Positions 1-12,880 of a DNA stretch of 64,000 nucleotides are shown here, in pieces. The DNA is from Pararobbsia alpina (lineage in GTDB: Bacteria > Pseudomonadota > Gammaproteobacteria > Burkholderiales > Burkholderiaceae). Each line of letters opens with the position of its first letter. The first letter of the stretch is position 1. The stretch lies in contig NZ_CADIKM010000006.1 of assembly GCF_902859895.1 (NCBI RefSeq), forward strand, positions 186,001 to 250,000. The letters run 5' to 3'. A model generated the notes under the pieces. The model was not told the origin of the DNA and did no database searches. It saw only the letters and a list, made by a program, of their open reading frames with translations. The translations under genes were made by a program, and so were the position numbers.

Positions 1-15
1 CAGTGCTTCGGCCAT
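1..15 (-). CDS. 5' end of a minus-strand gene cut by the window edge
   Basis: Only five codons are inside the window (MAEAL). The reverse strand reads GGGAGAGACCG immediately before an ATG, a good ribosome-binding site. The gene would be divergent from ornithine cyclodeaminase, so it may share its promoter region. Nothing can be said about its function. Confidence 0.35.
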
Positions 16-359
16 CGGTCTCTCCCGGGAATGCTCGCAATCTTTCAAACGCGATACGCCAAGTCAGCATTGTGCCAGTCATTGCTGTCACTTTGACGCG
101 AAGGGCTAACGGATTGCGCACTCTGCTGGCTATTTGTTGACCTTGCAAACCGGCACAATCAGACAGGGCGACGGCTCCCCGCAAATTCACCCGGCTCCGC
201 CGCCTGCTCCCTGTTTGCGCCTGAACCCACCGGGCGTCGATCCCCTGACATCGGCGCGAGCGGCCGGCAGGCCTTGAAACACCCGGTTGCGTTTAATCGC
301 ACCACGTGGCGTCCTGCCTTCGGAACCCGGATTCGCCACAGACTCTTTGGAGATTCAAC
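16..359. other. Intergenic region upstream of ornithine cyclodeaminase
   Basis: A 344-bp stretch between the left-edge gene and the ornithine cyclodeaminase start. It should hold the divergent promoters. A TTGACC hexamer lies near 137-142, but I see no convincing -10 partner, operator or structured element. The short open frame from 287 in another phase has no family resemblance and is not called. Confidence 0.5.
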
Positions 360-1499
360 ATGACCCGCTATCTCGACGTCACCGACCTGTTCAGGTTAAT
401 CGACGCGGTCGGCGTGCCACGGATGTTGGAGGACATTGCCAGCGAGATCGAGGCAGATTTCCTGCGCTGGTCGTCGTTCGACAAGAACGCCCGTGTTGCG
501 GCTCACTCGCTCGACGGTGTAATCGAACTGATGCCCGTCGCGGACAAGACGCGCTTCGGCTTCAAATTCGTCAATGGCCATCCGAACAACTCGCGTGTCG
601 GCCTGCCGACCGTCATGGCATTCGGCGCGCTGGCCGATGTGGCCACCGGCTATCCGCTGCTGCTCAGTGAGTTCACACTCGCCACGGCGATCCGCACCGC
701 GGCGACCTCGGTGGTCGCCGCACGTCGGCTTGCGCGACCCCATTCGCGCAAGATGGCCCTGATCGGCAACGGCGCGCAGTCTGAATTCCAGGCGCTTGCC
801 TTTCACGCCCTGCTCGGCATCGACGAAATCCGCGCCTTCGATGTCGACGCGGCGGCGACGGAAAAGCTGATCCGCAACCTTGCGCCCTGGCGCGGCTTGC
901 GCATCACGCGCGCGGCTTCGGTCGCTGAAGCGATGCGCGGCACCGATATCGTCACCACCGCGACGGCCGACAAGCGTCTCGCGACGATCGTCGATGTTTC
1001 GCTCGTCGAACCGGGCATGCACTTCAATGCGATCGGCGGCGATTGCCCTGGCAAGACGGAGCTTGATCCGAAGATACTCGAGCGCGCACGCGTGGTGGTC
1101 GAATTCGAACCGCAATCGCGCATCGAAGGCGAGATCCAGCAAATGCCCGCCTCGTTTGTCGTCACTGAACTGTCGTGCATCCTCGCGGGCCAGGAGCCGG
1201 GCCGGCATACGAACGACGAAGTCACTGTCTTCGATTCCGTGGGCTTCGCGCTCGAGGACTTTTCGACCTTGCGCTATCTGCTCGACACAGCTACACGACT
1301 CGGCATCGGAACTGAGATTGGCCTTGTTGCCGAGGCGCCTGATCCTAAGAATTTGTTCGGATATCTGCTCGACAATCGGCCGTCGGCACTCGCCGGTTGC
1401 GCCCCTCTATCGAGTTCTGTTCAGAATGTGGCGGCGTTCGCCAAGGTTACGGCGAATCAACCGTTCCGTGAAAGCCCGTCGGCGTTCATATCGGGATGA
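360..1499 (+). CDS. ocd: Ornithine cyclodeaminase
   Basis: This predicted cytoplasmic NAD-dependent enzyme (379 aa, the usual length is about 350) deaminates and cyclises L-ornithine to L-proline and ammonia. The dinucleotide-binding glycine motif GNGAQSE lies at residues 136-142. The family signature GGDCPGKTEL follows, with its aspartate at residue 228, the catalytic acid of this enzyme family. An upstream in-frame start at 306 exists, but the ATG at 360 has TTGGAG about 8 nt before it and gives the conserved N-terminus MTRYLDV. It stands alone on the plus strand, divergent from a gene at the left edge. Together with the arginine and polyamine genes further right, it fits a catabolic amino-acid repertoire. 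Mu-crystallin-type relatives also exist, but the GGDCPGKTEL motif favours true ornithine cyclodeaminase. Confidence 0.92.
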   Translation: MTRYLDVTDLFRLIDAVGVPRMLEDIASEIEADFLRWSSFDKNARVAAHSLDGVIELMPVADKTRFGFKFVNGHPNNSRVGLPTVMAFGALADVATGYPLLLSEFTLATAIRTAATSVVAARRLARPHSRKMALIGNGAQSEFQALAFHALLGIDEIRAFDVDAAATEKLIRNLAPWRGLRITRAASVAEAMRGTDIVTTATADKRLATIVDVSLVEPGMHFNAIGGDCPGKTELDPKILERARVVVEFEPQSRIEGEIQQMPASFVVTELSCILAGQEPGRHTNDEVTVFDSVGFALEDFSTLRYLLDTATRLGIGTEIGLVAEAPDPKNLFGYLLDNRPSALAGCAPLSSSVQNVAAFAKVTANQPFRESPSAFISG

Positions 1500-1549
1500 T
1501 CTGCGCTCAGGTGCCGCCCATTCCGGGGCGGCAATGACCAAGGATCTCC

Positions 1550-3205
1550 ATGTTTTCATGTCCCCACTGCCGGCCCATGCCGGCAGCGCACTGCTGGCGC
1601 CCCCGTTCCAACAGTTATGATCTCGTGAGCGCGCAGCGCTCGGTCAACGTGGTCGCGGCACATGGCCCCATGTCGCCCCCGGTTCGCATCGAGTCCATGC
1701 ATCCGGCAAGCCTCACGCAACCGCGAACGACGGTGTCGAATGCGCTGCATCCCACGGTCGACGAATGCGTAGCCGGACCGTCGACATCAGGGCTTCGAGC
1801 CTCGGAATTCCAACTCAACCCGGCTTATTTCATCGACGAAGCTGACCGCCCTGGGGAGACCGGCATTCTCCATTTAGCGTCCAATCGCGATCGGGGCTTG
1901 TCTGAACCGTTGCCGCGAGTCGTCCGTGCCGCGTGGGAAACGACCGGCGCGCTGCAGGGTTTCTACGGCGCGGAATTCTCGCATGCACTGCAGTGTGCGG
2001 GAATCCGCCTTGCGCAACTCGAAGGCGCCACACTGCGCGAAGCGCTCGAGGCCAACTTCCGCACCCTCAGGACGTCGACCTGCAACGGAACCGGCATACG
2101 AGCCTGGCGCGACGCCCTGTCGTTCGCGGTCAGCGTACCGATCGTGGTGGGCGTCGGCATGCAGATGGCAATCGATACCGCCACGACCGGCGCGCTCGGC
2201 TTCGACTCGTTCCGCCATGCCAATCTGCCGTTCGGCAGTGTCGCCGCCTCCTACGGACTCATGTGCGCAGAGGTGATCAAGGCACCGCTGACTGCAGGTC
2301 TCAGCTATCAAACGATTGCCCGCCATCATATGGTGGACGACTATCTGACGCGCACCGAATGCACGCTGAAGCTGGCCGATGCCGTGCTCAACCAGCTTGG
2401 TGCGGCCGGTTCGGCCTGCCTGCCCGGCTTGTCCCGCTTGGCCATGTCCCGGCGCACCGGGATGGCATGCTACGAAGCAGGTGAAGTGGCGCGCCATCTG
2501 TCGACGGTGTTCACCATGCTGAACTACCTGATTGCACCGGTGCGCGTGGGCCTCTTCGCGAATAACGAACTGGCATGGCCAGGACGCCTCGATGAACCCG
2601 ACTGGATGGCCCCCCTAGTTGGCCTGCTGCGCTTCGCCTCGAGCATGTCCGATACGATACGCGTCCTTCTCAGCCAAATCGGCACGCAATGCCGGCACGA
2701 ACTGTTCTCTCTTCGCATGGAGGCCTTGCTCGATGTCGCCGAATATCTCTCGTTGAGAATCCGCGCACTGCAAAACGACGCTGGGACACGCGACCGTGTC
2801 GAAACAGCACTCGAACAGTTCCGTACCCTCTGTGCGCTGTCGACGAACGATGTACTCGGCTTGCTCGCGCGGGATCAAGCGGCGCTCGCCGAGGCGCTTC
2901 GAAGTTCAAGAGGCGGCCACGATATCCGAGTGCAGACAAGAATCGGCCATAACCTCGAGCCCTTCGGCGTGCGCATGTCGCAGATGGTCGAAAGCGGGGA
3001 ACGTCGTCTTCATCTGTATCTGGAACCGAGACAGAATCATTGGGGCAAAGTCTCGGGGCGACATGCCACCTGGTGGGATCACGCCCAGTTTCCGCTGCGG
3101 CTGACCTACCGGTTCACGCTGATTCTGCAACACTGGCTCGCGAGCGTGGTCCACCGGCTGACCGAGCCGTGCGAACCACCACTGCAGCGGTGCATGCAGC
3201 GATAA
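1550..3205 (+). CDS. Unrecognised 551-residue protein
   Basis: I do not recognise this protein. The start at 1550 is preceded by AAGGA five bases before the ATG; ATG codons such as the one near 1671 would shorten it by about 40 residues. The N-terminal 70 residues are low-complexity and rich in Pro, Ser, Cys and Arg. The centre (residues about 190-240) has a small-residue hydrophobic stretch that could be a membrane segment or a buried helix. The rest looks alpha-helical, with charged heptad-like stretches towards residues 380-440. No signal peptide, catalytic motif or cofactor motif was found. It lies 50 nt downstream of ornithine cyclodeaminase and converges with a sigma-54 activator. The unusual N-terminus could suit a secreted effector or a wrongly placed start, but both ideas are speculation. 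Confidence 0.65.
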   Translation: MFSCPHCRPMPAAHCWRPRSNSYDLVSAQRSVNVVAAHGPMSPPVRIESMHPASLTQPRTTVSNALHPTVDECVAGPSTSGLRASEFQLNPAYFIDEADRPGETGILHLASNRDRGLSEPLPRVVRAAWETTGALQGFYGAEFSHALQCAGIRLAQLEGATLREALEANFRTLRTSTCNGTGIRAWRDALSFAVSVPIVVGVGMQMAIDTATTGALGFDSFRHANLPFGSVAASYGLMCAEVIKAPLTAGLSYQTIARHHMVDDYLTRTECTLKLADAVLNQLGAAGSACLPGLSRLAMSRRTGMACYEAGEVARHLSTVFTMLNYLIAPVRVGLFANNELAWPGRLDEPDWMAPLVGLLRFASSMSDTIRVLLSQIGTQCRHELFSLRMEALLDVAEYLSLRIRALQNDAGTRDRVETALEQFRTLCALSTNDVLGLLARDQAALAEALRSSRGGHDIRVQTRIGHNLEPFGVRMSQMVESGERRLHLYLEPRQNHWGKVSGRHATWWDHAQFPLRLTYRFTLILQHWLASVVHRLTEPCEPPLQRCMQR

Positions 3206-3242
3206 GGCGGCGCATCGGGTCGCGCGCCCGGATGAAAGCGAT

Positions 3243-4619
3243 TCAGCCTTCCGCCGCCTCCCGCAAATCGCGGTCATCCTTCGGTGCGCTCATGCCGAGC
3301 GCACTCATCAAGCGATAGAGCGTCACGCGCGAGATCCCCAGTTCACGCGCGACGTCGACCAGGCGTCCGGGATGACGTTCGAGTGCCTGCTCGATGACCT
3401 CGCGCTCGGCACGCTCGCGTGCTTGAGCGAGGGTCTTCAGCATGGGCGTCTCCGTCTGCTCGAGTTCGAGGTTTTCGGCGGTCACGAGCCTTCCGTCGGT
3501 CATCACGATCGCGCGCCGCACCCGGTTGATCAGTTCGCGCACATTGCCCGGCCAATCGTAGTTGTAGAGCGCCCGCACGCCATCGTCCGAAAAACCGCGC
3601 AGCGGCCTCGAGGCATCGCTCTTGTAGCGCTCGAGCACATGTCGCGCGAGTATCTCAATGTCCTTGCCGCGTGCGCGCAGCGGCGGGTTGTCGATACGCA
3701 AGACACAGAGACGGTGATAGAGATCCGAACGAAAACGGCCCTCGCGCATGGCCGCGTCGAGATCGAAGTGAGTCGCGGAAATCACACGCACATCGACGGC
3801 AATCGACTCGAAACCGCCGAGCCGGTCGATCACGCCTTCCTGCAGGAAACGCAACAGGCTCGCCTGCCCTTCCATCGGCAGATCCCCGATCTCGTCGAGA
3901 AACAGCGTGCCGCCGTTGGCGGCTTCGATGCGGCCGATCTTGCGCTGGCTCGCACCGGTAAACGCGCCGCGCTCATAGCCGAAGAGCTCCGAGAGCAGCA
4001 ACTGCGGCGTGATCGCGCCGCAGTTGATCGCGACGAACGGCGCACGCCGCCGCGGCGATTGGTCGTGGATCGCCTGTGCGCACAGTTCCTTGCCCGTGCC
4101 CGATTCCCCGTGCACAAAAACGGGAGCGTCAGTCGCCGAGACCTTGCGCAGCGCGCGAAACAGCTTGAGCATGGCCTCGGACGAGCCGACCATTTCGCCG
4201 AGCGGCCCGTGCGAGACCGCATGCTCACCGGCACCAACGGTCAGCGCCGCCATGCCATAGGCATGGCCGAGCGCGTTGACGAGCTTTTCGTCGGGGCACG
4301 GAATCGTCACATAGTCGAAGCAATAGTCGCGGATCAGCCGGCGAATCGAAGCGTCGGCCATTTGCTCGGCGCTCGCGGCCGCGACCCAGCCGACCTTCGA
4401 AGCCGACAGGCAGCGTTCGAGCGAGGCGAGCTCGTGCTTGTCGAACTGACTGTTCAGGTCGAGCAGGCCCGCCGAGGCGGCATCGCGCATGGCTTCGCGC
4501 TCGGCCTCGCGCGCGGAGGACACGACACGGATGGTCCAGCCCCGGGACGCCAGCAAGCCTCGCAGTGTCTGGTCGGACGTACGGGTCAGGTAAATCAGGC
4601 TGCGCGGGCTATTTTCCAT
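3243..4619 (-). CDS. Sigma-54-dependent transcriptional activator, VpsR-type N-terminal domain
   Basis: This is a bacterial enhancer-binding protein of 458 aa. The N-terminal 130 residues resemble the degenerate receiver-like domain of VpsR rather than a canonical phosphoacceptor domain. The AAA+ domain carries Walker A GESGTGKE at residues 171-178 and GAFTGA at 218-223, the loop that contacts sigma-54. A Fis-type helix-turn-helix closes the protein ([19 protein letters not shown]). The start [10 protein letters not shown] is chosen because upstream in-frame codons encode Arg/Cys-rich sequence without family character. Family relatives control exopolysaccharide and biofilm genes and can respond to c-di-GMP; two GGDEF/EAL proteins lie in this window, but a link is only inference. 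Its targets are not identified here. Confidence 0.85.
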   Translation of the reverse strand: MENSPRSLIYLTRTSDQTLRGLLASRGWTIRVVSSAREAEREAMRDAASAGLLDLNSQFDKHELASLERCLSASKVGWVAAASAEQMADASIRRLIRDYCFDYVTIPCPDEKLVNALGHAYGMAALTVGAGEHAVSHGPLGEMVGSSEAMLKLFRALRKVSATDAPVFVHGESGTGKELCAQAIHDQSPRRRAPFVAINCGAITPQLLLSELFGYERGAFTGASQRKIGRIEAANGGTLFLDEIGDLPMEGQASLLRFLQEGVIDRLGGFESIAVDVRVISATHFDLDAAMREGRFRSDLYHRLCVLRIDNPPLRARGKDIEILARHVLERYKSDASRPLRGFSDDGVRALYNYDWPGNVRELINRVRRAIVMTDGRLVTAENLELEQTETPMLKTLAQARERAEREVIEQALERHPGRLVDVARELGISRVTLYRLMSALGMSAPKDDRDLREAAEG

Positions 4620-4976
4620 CACGCGGCTCTGGCATGCGCAACACCGAGCGCACTGACGAAAGGTGCACCCCCCACGTGCGGCGGCATGTCCCATACGCGT
4701 GGCTCGACGACAAAGCCGCGATGGCGCCCGCCAGGGCCAGGACAACGAACATGTTTATTCCAATTGGTCTGTAGCTGCCGGGGCCTCGTTATTGCCGAAC
4801 TTGCCGGTTCGCCGTTCGCCGGACGTCATGCGCCGCGGCTGATTATTTTCACTACGATGACATTCTCCATGCAAAACCGCTTCATCGCCAATGATTATCT
4901 TCTAACCTCGCATCTGGACCACCCAAGACATGCGGGCCTTGAAGATATCCGTTCGCTCCGCCGTTTACCAAGCCCG

Positions 4977-4992
4977 CTAGGGTTTGCCCTAG
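4977..4992. repeat. Short perfect inverted repeat
   Basis: CTAGGG and CCCTAG flank a 4-bp TTTG spacer about 85 bp upstream of liuA. CTAG is rare in proteobacterial genomes, so two copies in one symmetric element stand out. It could be an operator or a small hairpin; no protein can be assigned. Confidence 0.4.
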
Positions 4993-5041
4993 GCGCGCTC
5001 CACTGGACCTCGCAAAACGCATCGGCAACAATGTCTTCAGC

Positions 5042-5057
5042 TTGACGTTAACGTAAA
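5042..5057. promoter_or_regulatory. LiuR-like operator of the liu operon
   Basis: The sequence TTGACGTTAACGTAAA is a near-perfect palindrome around GTTAAC, 19 bp before the liuA start codon. It resembles the motif described for LiuR, the MerR-family repressor of leucine-degradation genes in proteobacteria. No liuR gene is in this window, so the regulator must lie elsewhere if the call is right. Confidence 0.65.
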
Positions 5058-5076
5058 GCAACGCGAAGGAGACATC

Positions 5077-6252
5077 ATGCTTGCGCCCCTCGGCCTGCCG
5101 GCCAATCCCGACCTCGATGCCCTGCGCGACTCGATCGCGAGCTTCGCGGCGGCCGAAATCGCCCCGCGGGCGGCCCAGATCGACCGCACCGATCAGTTCC
5201 CGATGGACCTCTGGCGCAAGTTCGGCGACCTCGGCCTGCTCGGTATCACGGTCGACGAAGAATATGGCGGAACCGGCCTCGGCTATCTCGCGCACATGAT
5301 CGCGATGGAGGAGATCTCGCGTGCGTCGGCTTCGGTCGGCCTGTCGTACGGCGCGCATTCGAATCTCTGTGTGAACCAGATCCACCGCAACGGCACGGCG
5401 GCGCAAAAGGCCACGTATTTGCCGAAGCTCGTCAGCGGAGAACACATCGGCGCACTGGCAATGAGCGAGCCCAACGCGGGCTCCGACGTGGTCAGCATGA
5501 AGCTGCGCGCCGACAAGCATGGCGACCACTACCGCCTGAACGGCACGAAGATGTGGATCACCAATGGCCCCGACTGCAACACGCTCGTGGTCTACGCCAA
5601 GACCGATCCGGAGGCCGGTGCGCGCGGCATCACGGCGTTCATCGTCGAAAAGGGCATGAAGGGATTTTCGGTCGCGCAGAAGCTGGACAAGCTCGGCATG
5701 CGCGGTTCACACACGGGGGAACTCGTGTTCGTCGATGTCGAGGTCCCCGCGGAGAACATCCTCGGGCAGTTGCATGGCGGCGCGAAAGTGTTGATGAGCG
5801 GACTCGACTACGAGCGCGCAGTGCTCGCAGGTGGCCCGGTCGGCATCATGGTCGCGGTGATGGATTCGGTGATTCCGTACATTCACCAGCGCGAGCAGTT
5901 CGGCCAGCCGATCGGAGAATTCCAACTGATCCAGGGCAAGGTCGCCGATCTCTATACGACGTTGCAGGCGTGCCGCTCCTATCTCTATGCGGTCGGGCAG
6001 CGACTCGATACGCTCGGCGACGGTCATCTGCGCGACCTGCGCAAGGACTGCGCGGGCGTCATCCTCTATACGGCTGAAAAGGCCACGTGGATGGCCGGCG
6101 AAGCGATCCAGATCCTCGGCGGCAACGGCTATATCAACGACTATCCGGTCGGACGTCTGTGGCGCGACGCGAAGCTCTACGAGATCGGCGCGGGCACGAG
6201 CGAGATTCGCCGCATGCTGATTGGCCGCGAGCTGTTCAACGAGACAGCCTGA
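5077..6252 (+). CDS. liuA: Isovaleryl-CoA dehydrogenase
   Basis: This FAD flavoprotein of 391 aa oxidises isovaleryl-CoA to 3-methylcrotonyl-CoA in leucine catabolism, passing electrons to electron-transfer flavoprotein. Acyl-CoA dehydrogenase signatures are present: [13 protein letters not shown] and the C-terminal [16 protein letters not shown]. The catalytic glutamate is predicted at residue 246, in LDYERAVLA; placement in this loop is typical of isovaleryl-CoA rather than medium-chain dehydrogenases. AAGGAG lies 6 nt before the ATG. It heads the liu operon, 75 nt ahead of liuB, and is preceded by a LiuR-like palindrome. A related short branched-chain acyl-CoA dehydrogenase is the main alternative, but the carboxylase genes next door settle the pathway. 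Confidence 0.95.
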   Translation: MLAPLGLPANPDLDALRDSIASFAAAEIAPRAAQIDRTDQFPMDLWRKFGDLGLLGITVDEEYGGTGLGYLAHMIAMEEISRASASVGLSYGAHSNLCVNQIHRNGTAAQKATYLPKLVSGEHIGALAMSEPNAGSDVVSMKLRADKHGDHYRLNGTKMWITNGPDCNTLVVYAKTDPEAGARGITAFIVEKGMKGFSVAQKLDKLGMRGSHTGELVFVDVEVPAENILGQLHGGAKVLMSGLDYERAVLAGGPVGIMVAVMDSVIPYIHQREQFGQPIGEFQLIQGKVADLYTTLQACRSYLYAVGQRLDTLGDGHLRDLRKDCAGVILYTAEKATWMAGEAIQILGGNGYINDYPVGRLWRDAKLYEIGAGTSEIRRMLIGRELFNETA

Positions 6253-6327
6253 ACACGTGTCCTCTGAGCACGGCGGCCTGCGCCGTACCCGTCGAAGCCA
6301 CGACTGCCCGAGCAACCCGCCCACACG

Positions 6328-7935
6328 ATGCCGATCCTCGATAGCAAACTGAACCCGCGCTCAAGCGATTTCATCGCGAACGCGACCACCATGCAGGCGC
6401 TCGTCGATGCGCTGCGCGCCAAAACCGAACAGGCCGCGCTCGGCGGCGGAAAGGCGACGCGCGACAAACACCTCGCACGCGGCAAGCTGCTACCGCGCGA
6501 CCGTGTCGCGCAGTTGCTCGACCCCGGCACACCGTTTCTCGAATTCTCACCGCTTGCCGCCAACGGGATGTACAAGGACGATGCGCCCGGCGCGGGCATC
6601 ATCACCGGCATCGGACGCATCGCGGGCATCGAGTGCGTCCTCGTCTGCAACGACGCCACGGTCAAGGGCGGCACGTACTACCCGATGACCGTGAAGAAGC
6701 ATGTGCGCGCACAGGAGATCGCCGCGGAAAACCATCTGCCCTGCGTCTACCTGGTCGACTCGGGCGGCGCCAACCTGCCGAATCAGGACGAAGTGTTCGC
6801 GGACCGCGAACACTTCGGACGGATCTTTTTCAACCAGGCGAACCTGTCGGCACAGGGCATCCCGCAGATCGCCGTGGTGATGGGTTCGTGCACGGCCGGC
6901 GGTGCCTACGTTCCCGCTATGAGCGACGAGTCGATCATCGTGCGCGACCAGGGAACGATCTTTCTGGGTGGGCCGCCGCTCGTCAAGGCCGCGACCGGCG
7001 AAGTCGTCAGTGCGGAAGACCTCGGCGGCGGCGATGTTCATACGCGTCTGTCGGGCGTCGTCGATCATCTTGCGAACAACGATGCGCACGCACTCGCGAT
7101 TGCACGGACGATCGTCGGCAATCTGAACCGGCGCAGCCCGCATCCAGGCCCGTCCGTGGCGGCGCTGCCGCCCCGCTTCGATCCCCCGAGCGTCTACGGC
7201 GTGATCCCGACCGATACGCGCAAGCCCTTCGACGTCCGCGAGGTCATCGCGCGCATCGTCGACGATTCAGCCTTCGACGAGTTCAAGGCGCGTTACGGTA
7301 CGACGCTCGTGACGGGCTTCGCGCATCTCTGGGGCATGCCCATCGGGATCATCGCGAACAACGGCATCCTGTTTTCGGAATCGGCGCTCAAGGGCACGCA
7401 CTTCATCGAACTCTGCTGCCAGCGCAAGATCCCCCTGATCTTCCTGCAGAACATCACAGGCTTCATGGTCGGCCGCAAATACGAGAACGAAGGCATCGCA
7501 CGCAACGGCGCAAAGATGGTCACGGCCGTTTCGACGGCGAGCGTGCCGAAGCTCACAGTCATCATCGGCGGCTCATTCGGCGCGGGCAACTACGGGATGT
7601 GCGGCCGCGCGTTTTCGCCACGCTTCCTGTGGATGTGGCCGAACGCGCGCATCTCGGTGATGGGCGGCGAACAGGCCGCATCGGTGCTGGCGACCGTACG
7701 GCGTGACGGCATCGAGGCGAAGGGTGGCACGTGGAGCACTGAGGAAGAAGAAGCCTTCAAGGCGCCGATCCGCGATCAATATGAACGGCAGGGGCACCCC
7801 TACTATGCGACGGCGAGGCTCTGGGACGACGGCGTGATCGATCCCGCGCAGACACGCGACGTGCTGGCGCTGGGTCTATCGGCGGCGCTCAATGCGCCGA
7901 TTCCCGAATCGAAGTTCGGTGTGTTCCGGATGTGA
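6328..7935 (+). CDS. liuB: Methylcrotonyl-CoA carboxylase, carboxyltransferase (beta) subunit
   Basis: This 535-aa subunit transfers CO2 from carboxybiotin to 3-methylcrotonyl-CoA, giving 3-methylglutaconyl-CoA. Length and sequence fit the carboxyltransferase family. Glycine-rich oxyanion-hole stretches are visible, such as [18 protein letters not shown] and [19 protein letters not shown]. It follows liuA by 75 nt and is followed by liuD after only 3 nt, so the two carboxylase subunits are almost certainly made from one mRNA. In many relatives an enoyl-CoA hydratase gene (liuC) sits between liuB and liuD; it is absent here. Geranyl-CoA carboxylase (AtuC) is a close family, but the LiuA neighbour favours methylcrotonyl-CoA. 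Confidence 0.95.
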   Translation: MPILDSKLNPRSSDFIANATTMQALVDALRAKTEQAALGGGKATRDKHLARGKLLPRDRVAQLLDPGTPFLEFSPLAANGMYKDDAPGAGIITGIGRIAGIECVLVCNDATVKGGTYYPMTVKKHVRAQEIAAENHLPCVYLVDSGGANLPNQDEVFADREHFGRIFFNQANLSAQGIPQIAVVMGSCTAGGAYVPAMSDESIIVRDQGTIFLGGPPLVKAATGEVVSAEDLGGGDVHTRLSGVVDHLANNDAHALAIARTIVGNLNRRSPHPGPSVAALPPRFDPPSVYGVIPTDTRKPFDVREVIARIVDDSAFDEFKARYGTTLVTGFAHLWGMPIGIIANNGILFSESALKGTHFIELCCQRKIPLIFLQNITGFMVGRKYENEGIARNGAKMVTAVSTASVPKLTVIIGGSFGAGNYGMCGRAFSPRFLWMWPNARISVMGGEQAASVLATVRRDGIEAKGGTWSTEEEEAFKAPIRDQYERQGHPYYATARLWDDGVIDPAQTRDVLALGLSAALNAPIPESKFGVFRM

Positions 7936-7938
7936 GCC

Positions 7939-10050
<2,112 letters not shown>

Positions 10051-10074
10051 CCCGCCCGAACCATGAACTCCCGC

Positions 10075-11277
<1,203 letters not shown>

Positions 11278-11318
11278 GATTACTTTTCAAAGAGTGGGCA
11301 GTGGCAGTCAGGCTGCAT

Positions 11319-11990
11319 TCAAGCCGCATTACGCGCGGCGCGGTTCGCGCTTTCGTCGCGCAGCGGCACGCCGGTCAGTTTCTGGAGTTCCTCGAACGAG
11401 ATGTCCGCGCAGATGTCGCGCACGACGAGTCCGTCGGGCGTCACGTCGAGCACCGCGAGATCCGTATAGATGCGGCCGACGCAGCCGATGCCGGTGAGCG
11501 GGTATGAACACTCGGCGACGATCTTGCTTTCGCCGCTCTTGGTCAGGTGCTCCATCATCACGAACACCTGCTTCGCGCCAATCGCGAGGTCCATCGCCCC
11601 GCCGACGGCCGGAATCGCATCCGGCGCGCCGGTATGCCAGTTCGCGAGATCGCCCTTGACCGAAACCTGGAACGCGCCGAGCACGCAGTAGTCGAGGTGG
11701 CCGCCGCGCATCATCGCGAACGAATCGGCATGGTGGAAGAATGCGCCGCCGCTCAGCAAGGTCACATGTTGCTTGCCGGCATTGATCAGCTCGTCGTCCT
11801 CTTCGCCGGCCGCAGGCGCCGGGCCCATGCCGAGCAGGCCGTTTTCACTGTGAAGGAAAATTTCGCGGTCGACCGCGAGGTGGTTCGCGACAAGCGTCGG
11901 CACACCAATGCCGAGGTTCACATACGCGCCTTCGGGAATGTCCTGCGCGACGCGCCGGGCCATTTCATCACGAGTCAGTTTCTTCATCAT
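11319..11990 (-). CDS. pcaJ: 3-oxoadipate CoA-transferase subunit B
   Basis: This beta subunit (223 aa) carries the catalytic glutamate, E49 in LHSENGLLGMG, which forms the glutamyl-CoA thioester when CoA moves from succinyl-CoA to 3-oxoadipate. The family motif NLGIGVPTLVANHL precedes it. The start has two consecutive ATG codons behind AAGGAG; the second (11987) has the better spacing. It lies 8 nt after pcaI, with its ribosome-binding site at the end of pcaI, so translational coupling is likely. Acetoacetyl-CoA transferases (AtoA, ScoB) are paralogous, but pairing with PcaF and a PcaR-like regulator points to 3-oxoadipate. Confidence 0.92.
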   Translation of the reverse strand: MMKKLTRDEMARRVAQDIPEGAYVNLGIGVPTLVANHLAVDREIFLHSENGLLGMGPAPAAGEEDDELINAGKQHVTLLSGGAFFHHADSFAMMRGGHLDYCVLGAFQVSVKGDLANWHTGAPDAIPAVGGAMDLAIGAKQVFVMMEHLTKSGESKIVAECSYPLTGIGCVGRIYTDLAVLDVTPDGLVVRDICADISFEELQKLTGVPLRDESANRAARNAA

Positions 11991-11998
11991 TCTCTCCT

Positions 11999-12706
11999 TC
12001 AGGCCGCTTTCGCCGCCGCATCACCGGCCCGGGTCGAAGCCCGCGGCTCGACCTGCACCACGCGTTGAACGAAGATGCCCGGGGTTACGATACTCTCCGG
12101 ATCGAGTCCGCCGAGGGGCACCACTTCGGAAACCTGCACGATCGCGGTCTTCGCCGCCATCGCCATGATCGGCCCGAAGTTGCGCGCGGTCTTGCGGTAG
12201 ATCAGGTTGCCCCAGCGGTCACCCTTGTGAGCCTTGATCAGCGCGACGTCGGCATGCAGCGGTCCCTCGAGCACATAGTGGCGCCCGTCGATCACGCGCG
12301 TCTCCTTGCCTTCGGCGAGCAGGGTGCCGTAGGCGGTCGGCGTGAAGAAACCGCCGATCCCCGCACCGGCCGCGCGGATACGCTCGGCGAGGTTGCCCTG
12401 CGGCACGACTTCGAGCTCGATCTCGCCCGCACGGAACAGGCCATCGAAAATATAGGAGTCCGTCTGGCGCGGAAACGAGCAGATAATCTTGCGTACGCGG
12501 CGCGCCTTGAGCAGCGCAGCGAGGCCCATCTCGCCATTGCCCGCGTTATTGCTCACGATCGTCAGGTCGCGCGCACTCGTTTCGAGCAGGCCGTCGATCA
12601 GTTCCGAGGGCATGCCCGCCGTCCCGAAGCCACCGATCATCACGGTCGAACCATCGCTGATGCCTTCGACGGCCGCGGCGACTGAAGTAAAGATCTTGTC
12701 GATCAT
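11999..12706 (-). CDS. pcaI: 3-oxoadipate CoA-transferase subunit A
   Basis: This alpha subunit (235 aa) of the CoA-transferase pairs with PcaJ. The CoA-transferase I signature near the N-terminus (GSTVMIGGFGTAGMPSELID) and GNLAERIRAAGAGIGGFFTP are present. The C-terminal 10 or so residues are Ala-rich and variable. It is the promoter-proximal gene of pcaIJF, with a PcaR-like operator about 36-70 bp upstream and the regulator gene divergent. That arrangement suggests induction of the operon by 3-oxoadipate, although no effector can be read from the sequence. Confidence 0.92.
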   Translation of the reverse strand: MIDKIFTSVAAAVEGISDGSTVMIGGFGTAGMPSELIDGLLETSARDLTIVSNNAGNGEMGLAALLKARRVRKIICSFPRQTDSYIFDGLFRAGEIELEVVPQGNLAERIRAAGAGIGGFFTPTAYGTLLAEGKETRVIDGRHYVLEGPLHADVALIKAHKGDRWGNLIYRKTARNFGPIMAMAAKTAIVQVSEVVPLGGLDPESIVTPGIFVQRVVQVEPRASTRAGDAAAKAA

Positions 12707-12741
12707 CCTGTCATCCTCTACTATGCTTACCGGTATGAAAA

Positions 12742-12775
12742 GTTCGCTATACGCACATAGATTCGTTTAGCGAAC
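12742..12775. promoter_or_regulatory. PcaR-like operator between pcaI and the IclR regulator
   Basis: GTTCGCTA (12742-12749) and TAGCGAAC (12768-12775) form a perfect inverted repeat around an 18-bp centre. The left half extends to GTTCGCTATACGCAC, close to the 15-bp box I recall for PcaR of Pseudomonas putida (GTTCGATAATCGCAC). It sits 36-69 bp upstream of pcaI and about 105 bp from the divergent regulator, suiting control of both. Confidence 0.7.
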
Positions 12776-12880
12776 GTTTGTCGAATAGTAGTGACTTGCG
12801 CCACAGGGTGTCAAGGCACGTGCCCGGAGTTCCGCATGCCGAATTCGCTTAAAACGTCGACTCGCAACCCGCCAATCACC

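Larger units (their letters stand above)
4620..5076. other. Divergent intergenic region between the sigma-54 activator and liuA
   Basis: This 457-bp region should contain the promoters of both flanking genes. It holds a short perfect inverted repeat (CTAGGG-tttg-CCCTAG, 4977-4992) and the LiuR-like palindrome at 5042-5057, both listed separately. No additional gene is credible; open frames crossing it are extensions in the shadow of the activator gene. Confidence 0.6.

Noticed and set aside
396-1208. 270-codon minus-strand frame opposite ornithine cyclodeaminase
   Set aside because: Arg/Asp-rich translation without any family character; typical antisense shadow of a GC-rich gene that has clear OCD motifs.
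3372-5045. 557-codon plus-strand frame opposite the sigma-54 activator
   Set aside because: Long open frame is a by-product of the activator's codon bias; the activator's Walker and GAFTGA motifs decide the coding strand.
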